Positions 13,700-14,214 of a stretch of DNA of 14,214 nt are shown here, one piece after another. How positions within the stretch are numbered: the stretch's first letter is position 1; the number at the start of each line of letters is the position of its first letter. The notes below the pieces were generated by a model. That model did not search any database. It was given only the letters and a program-made list of their open reading frames with translations, and was not told where the DNA came from. Both the position numbers and the translations under genes were made by a program. The stretch spans positions 1 through 14,214 of the forward strand of contig JACUTP010000034.1 of NCBI GenBank assembly GCA_014859785.1, given 5' to 3'. This DNA comes from Candidatus Methanoperedentaceae archaeon (GTDB lineage Archaea > Halobacteriota > Methanosarcinia > Methanosarcinales > Methanoperedenaceae).

Positions 13700-14214
13700 A
13701 TGAAGATACTGATTACAGGAGGACTGGGACAGGTAGGTTCGTATTTATGTGAACGGTTTTCAGAGAGCAACGAAGTTACTGTGCTGGATAATTTCTCTAA
13801 CAACCTGGATAATGTAGAATTATCACCTGATATTAAAATAATAAGAGGAGATATACGCGACCGGAGTGATGTTAATGCGCCTGTAAGTGAAGCGGATGCT
13901 ATAATCCATACAGCAGCCCAGATAAGTGTTAAAAGATCCACAGATGACCCGATATACGATGCAGATAATAATATAAGCGGAACCCTGAACCTTCTTGAGT
14001 CTGCCAGAAAGCAGGATACAGAGCGTTTTATATATATAAGCTCGGCAGCAGTATATGGAAAGCCAGGGAACCTGCCGATTAATGAAGAGCATCCTACCAA
14101 TCCGCTCTCGCCATACGGATTAAGTAAACTCACTGGAGAAAAATACGCAATGCTCTACCACAGTCTTTACGGGCTTCCTGTAGTTTGCCTTCGTCCTTTC
14201 AACATATTCAGCCC
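13700..14214 (+). CDS. NAD-dependent epimerase/dehydratase (extended SDR), partial at right edge
   Basis: The first 171 residues are present and the frame is open at the window end. The Rossmann start, MKILITGGLGQVGS, has the GGxGxxG dinucleotide motif at 7-13. An acidic residue ends strand 2 (VLDNFS near 28-33), which favours NAD. GDIRD appears near 50-54, SSAAVYG at 114-120 gives the catalytic serine, and Tyr139-x3-Lys143 (YGLSK) completes the triad. RPFNIFSP-type sequence follows near 165. This is the UDP-glucose 4-epimerase / dTDP-glucose 4,6-dehydratase-like class acting on nucleotide sugars for surface glycans or N-glycosylation. The exact substrate cannot be read from half a protein. 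It is on the same strand as lonB-tldD but 123 bases away with promoter-like sequence between, so probably a separate unit and perhaps the first gene of a sugar-modification cluster outside the window. Confidence 0.92.
   Translation, partial: MKILITGGLGQVGSYLCERFSESNEVTVLDNFSNNLDNVELSPDIKIIRGDIRDRSDVNAPVSEADAIIHTAAQISVKRSTDDPIYDADNNISGTLNLLESARKQDTERFIYISSAAVYGKPGNLPINEEHPTNPLSPYGLSKLTGEKYAMLYHSLYGLPVVCLRPFNIFS

Noticed and set aside
13318..14133. Minus-strand open frame of 271 codons across the tldD end and the epimerase start
   Set aside because: It covers two genes with intact catalytic motifs on the opposite strand as well as the promoter gap between them. The product is Ser/Leu-rich with no domain, as expected for a shadow frame.

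Overview
The window is a chromosomal segment of an archaeon, most likely a euryarchaeon of the Methanosarcinales / ANME-2d type. This is an inference from gene content, not a database match. The pointers are an archaeal-type alanyl-tRNA synthetase, a membrane-anchored LonB protease, a PGF-CTERM (archaeosortase) surface protein, a DHH phosphoesterase with an N-terminal Rossmann domain, TATA-like boxes upstream of genes, and GGAGG ribosome binding sites. No tRNA, rRNA, CRISPR array or insertion sequence was seen. No gene-free stretch exceeds about 165 bases.

Layout. (1) Bases 1-1576 hold a two-gene, minus-strand, AT-richer module. It comprises an unrecognised 345-residue protein and an overlapping gene cut by the window's left edge, whose N-terminal part looks like a PD-(D/E)XK-type nuclease fold. 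A defence or conflict module is suspected but not proven. (2) Bases 1737-6417 (minus) hold a DHH phosphoesterase gene followed by alaS. AlaRS carries an unusual C-terminal tail of about 134 residues, encoded by DNA of about 30% GC against about 57% just inside the gene. This places a recombination boundary at the alaS 3' end, next to the module. (3) Bases 6570-7782 (plus) hold a surface-anchored PGF-CTERM protein and a 72-residue two-helix membrane protein. (4) Bases 7807-10164 (minus) hold a TraB-family membrane protein and a site-2-protease-type M50 metalloprotease with two CBS domains. (5) Bases 10327-13576 (plus) hold lonB and tldD, divergent from the M50 gene. (6) From 13700 a sugar-nucleotide epimerase/dehydratase begins and runs off the right edge. 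It is preceded by a 23-codon open frame whose stop abuts its start.

How they fit. Regions 4 and 5 form a tight cluster of proteolysis-related genes: membrane Lon, intramembrane metalloprotease, TraB family and TldD. They are arranged around one bidirectional promoter region, which suggests a membrane protein quality-control neighbourhood. Regions 2 and 4-6 look like ordinary vertically inherited chromosome. The most unusual points are the left-edge module, the AlaRS tail, and a DHH gene that seems to lack a canonical start codon.
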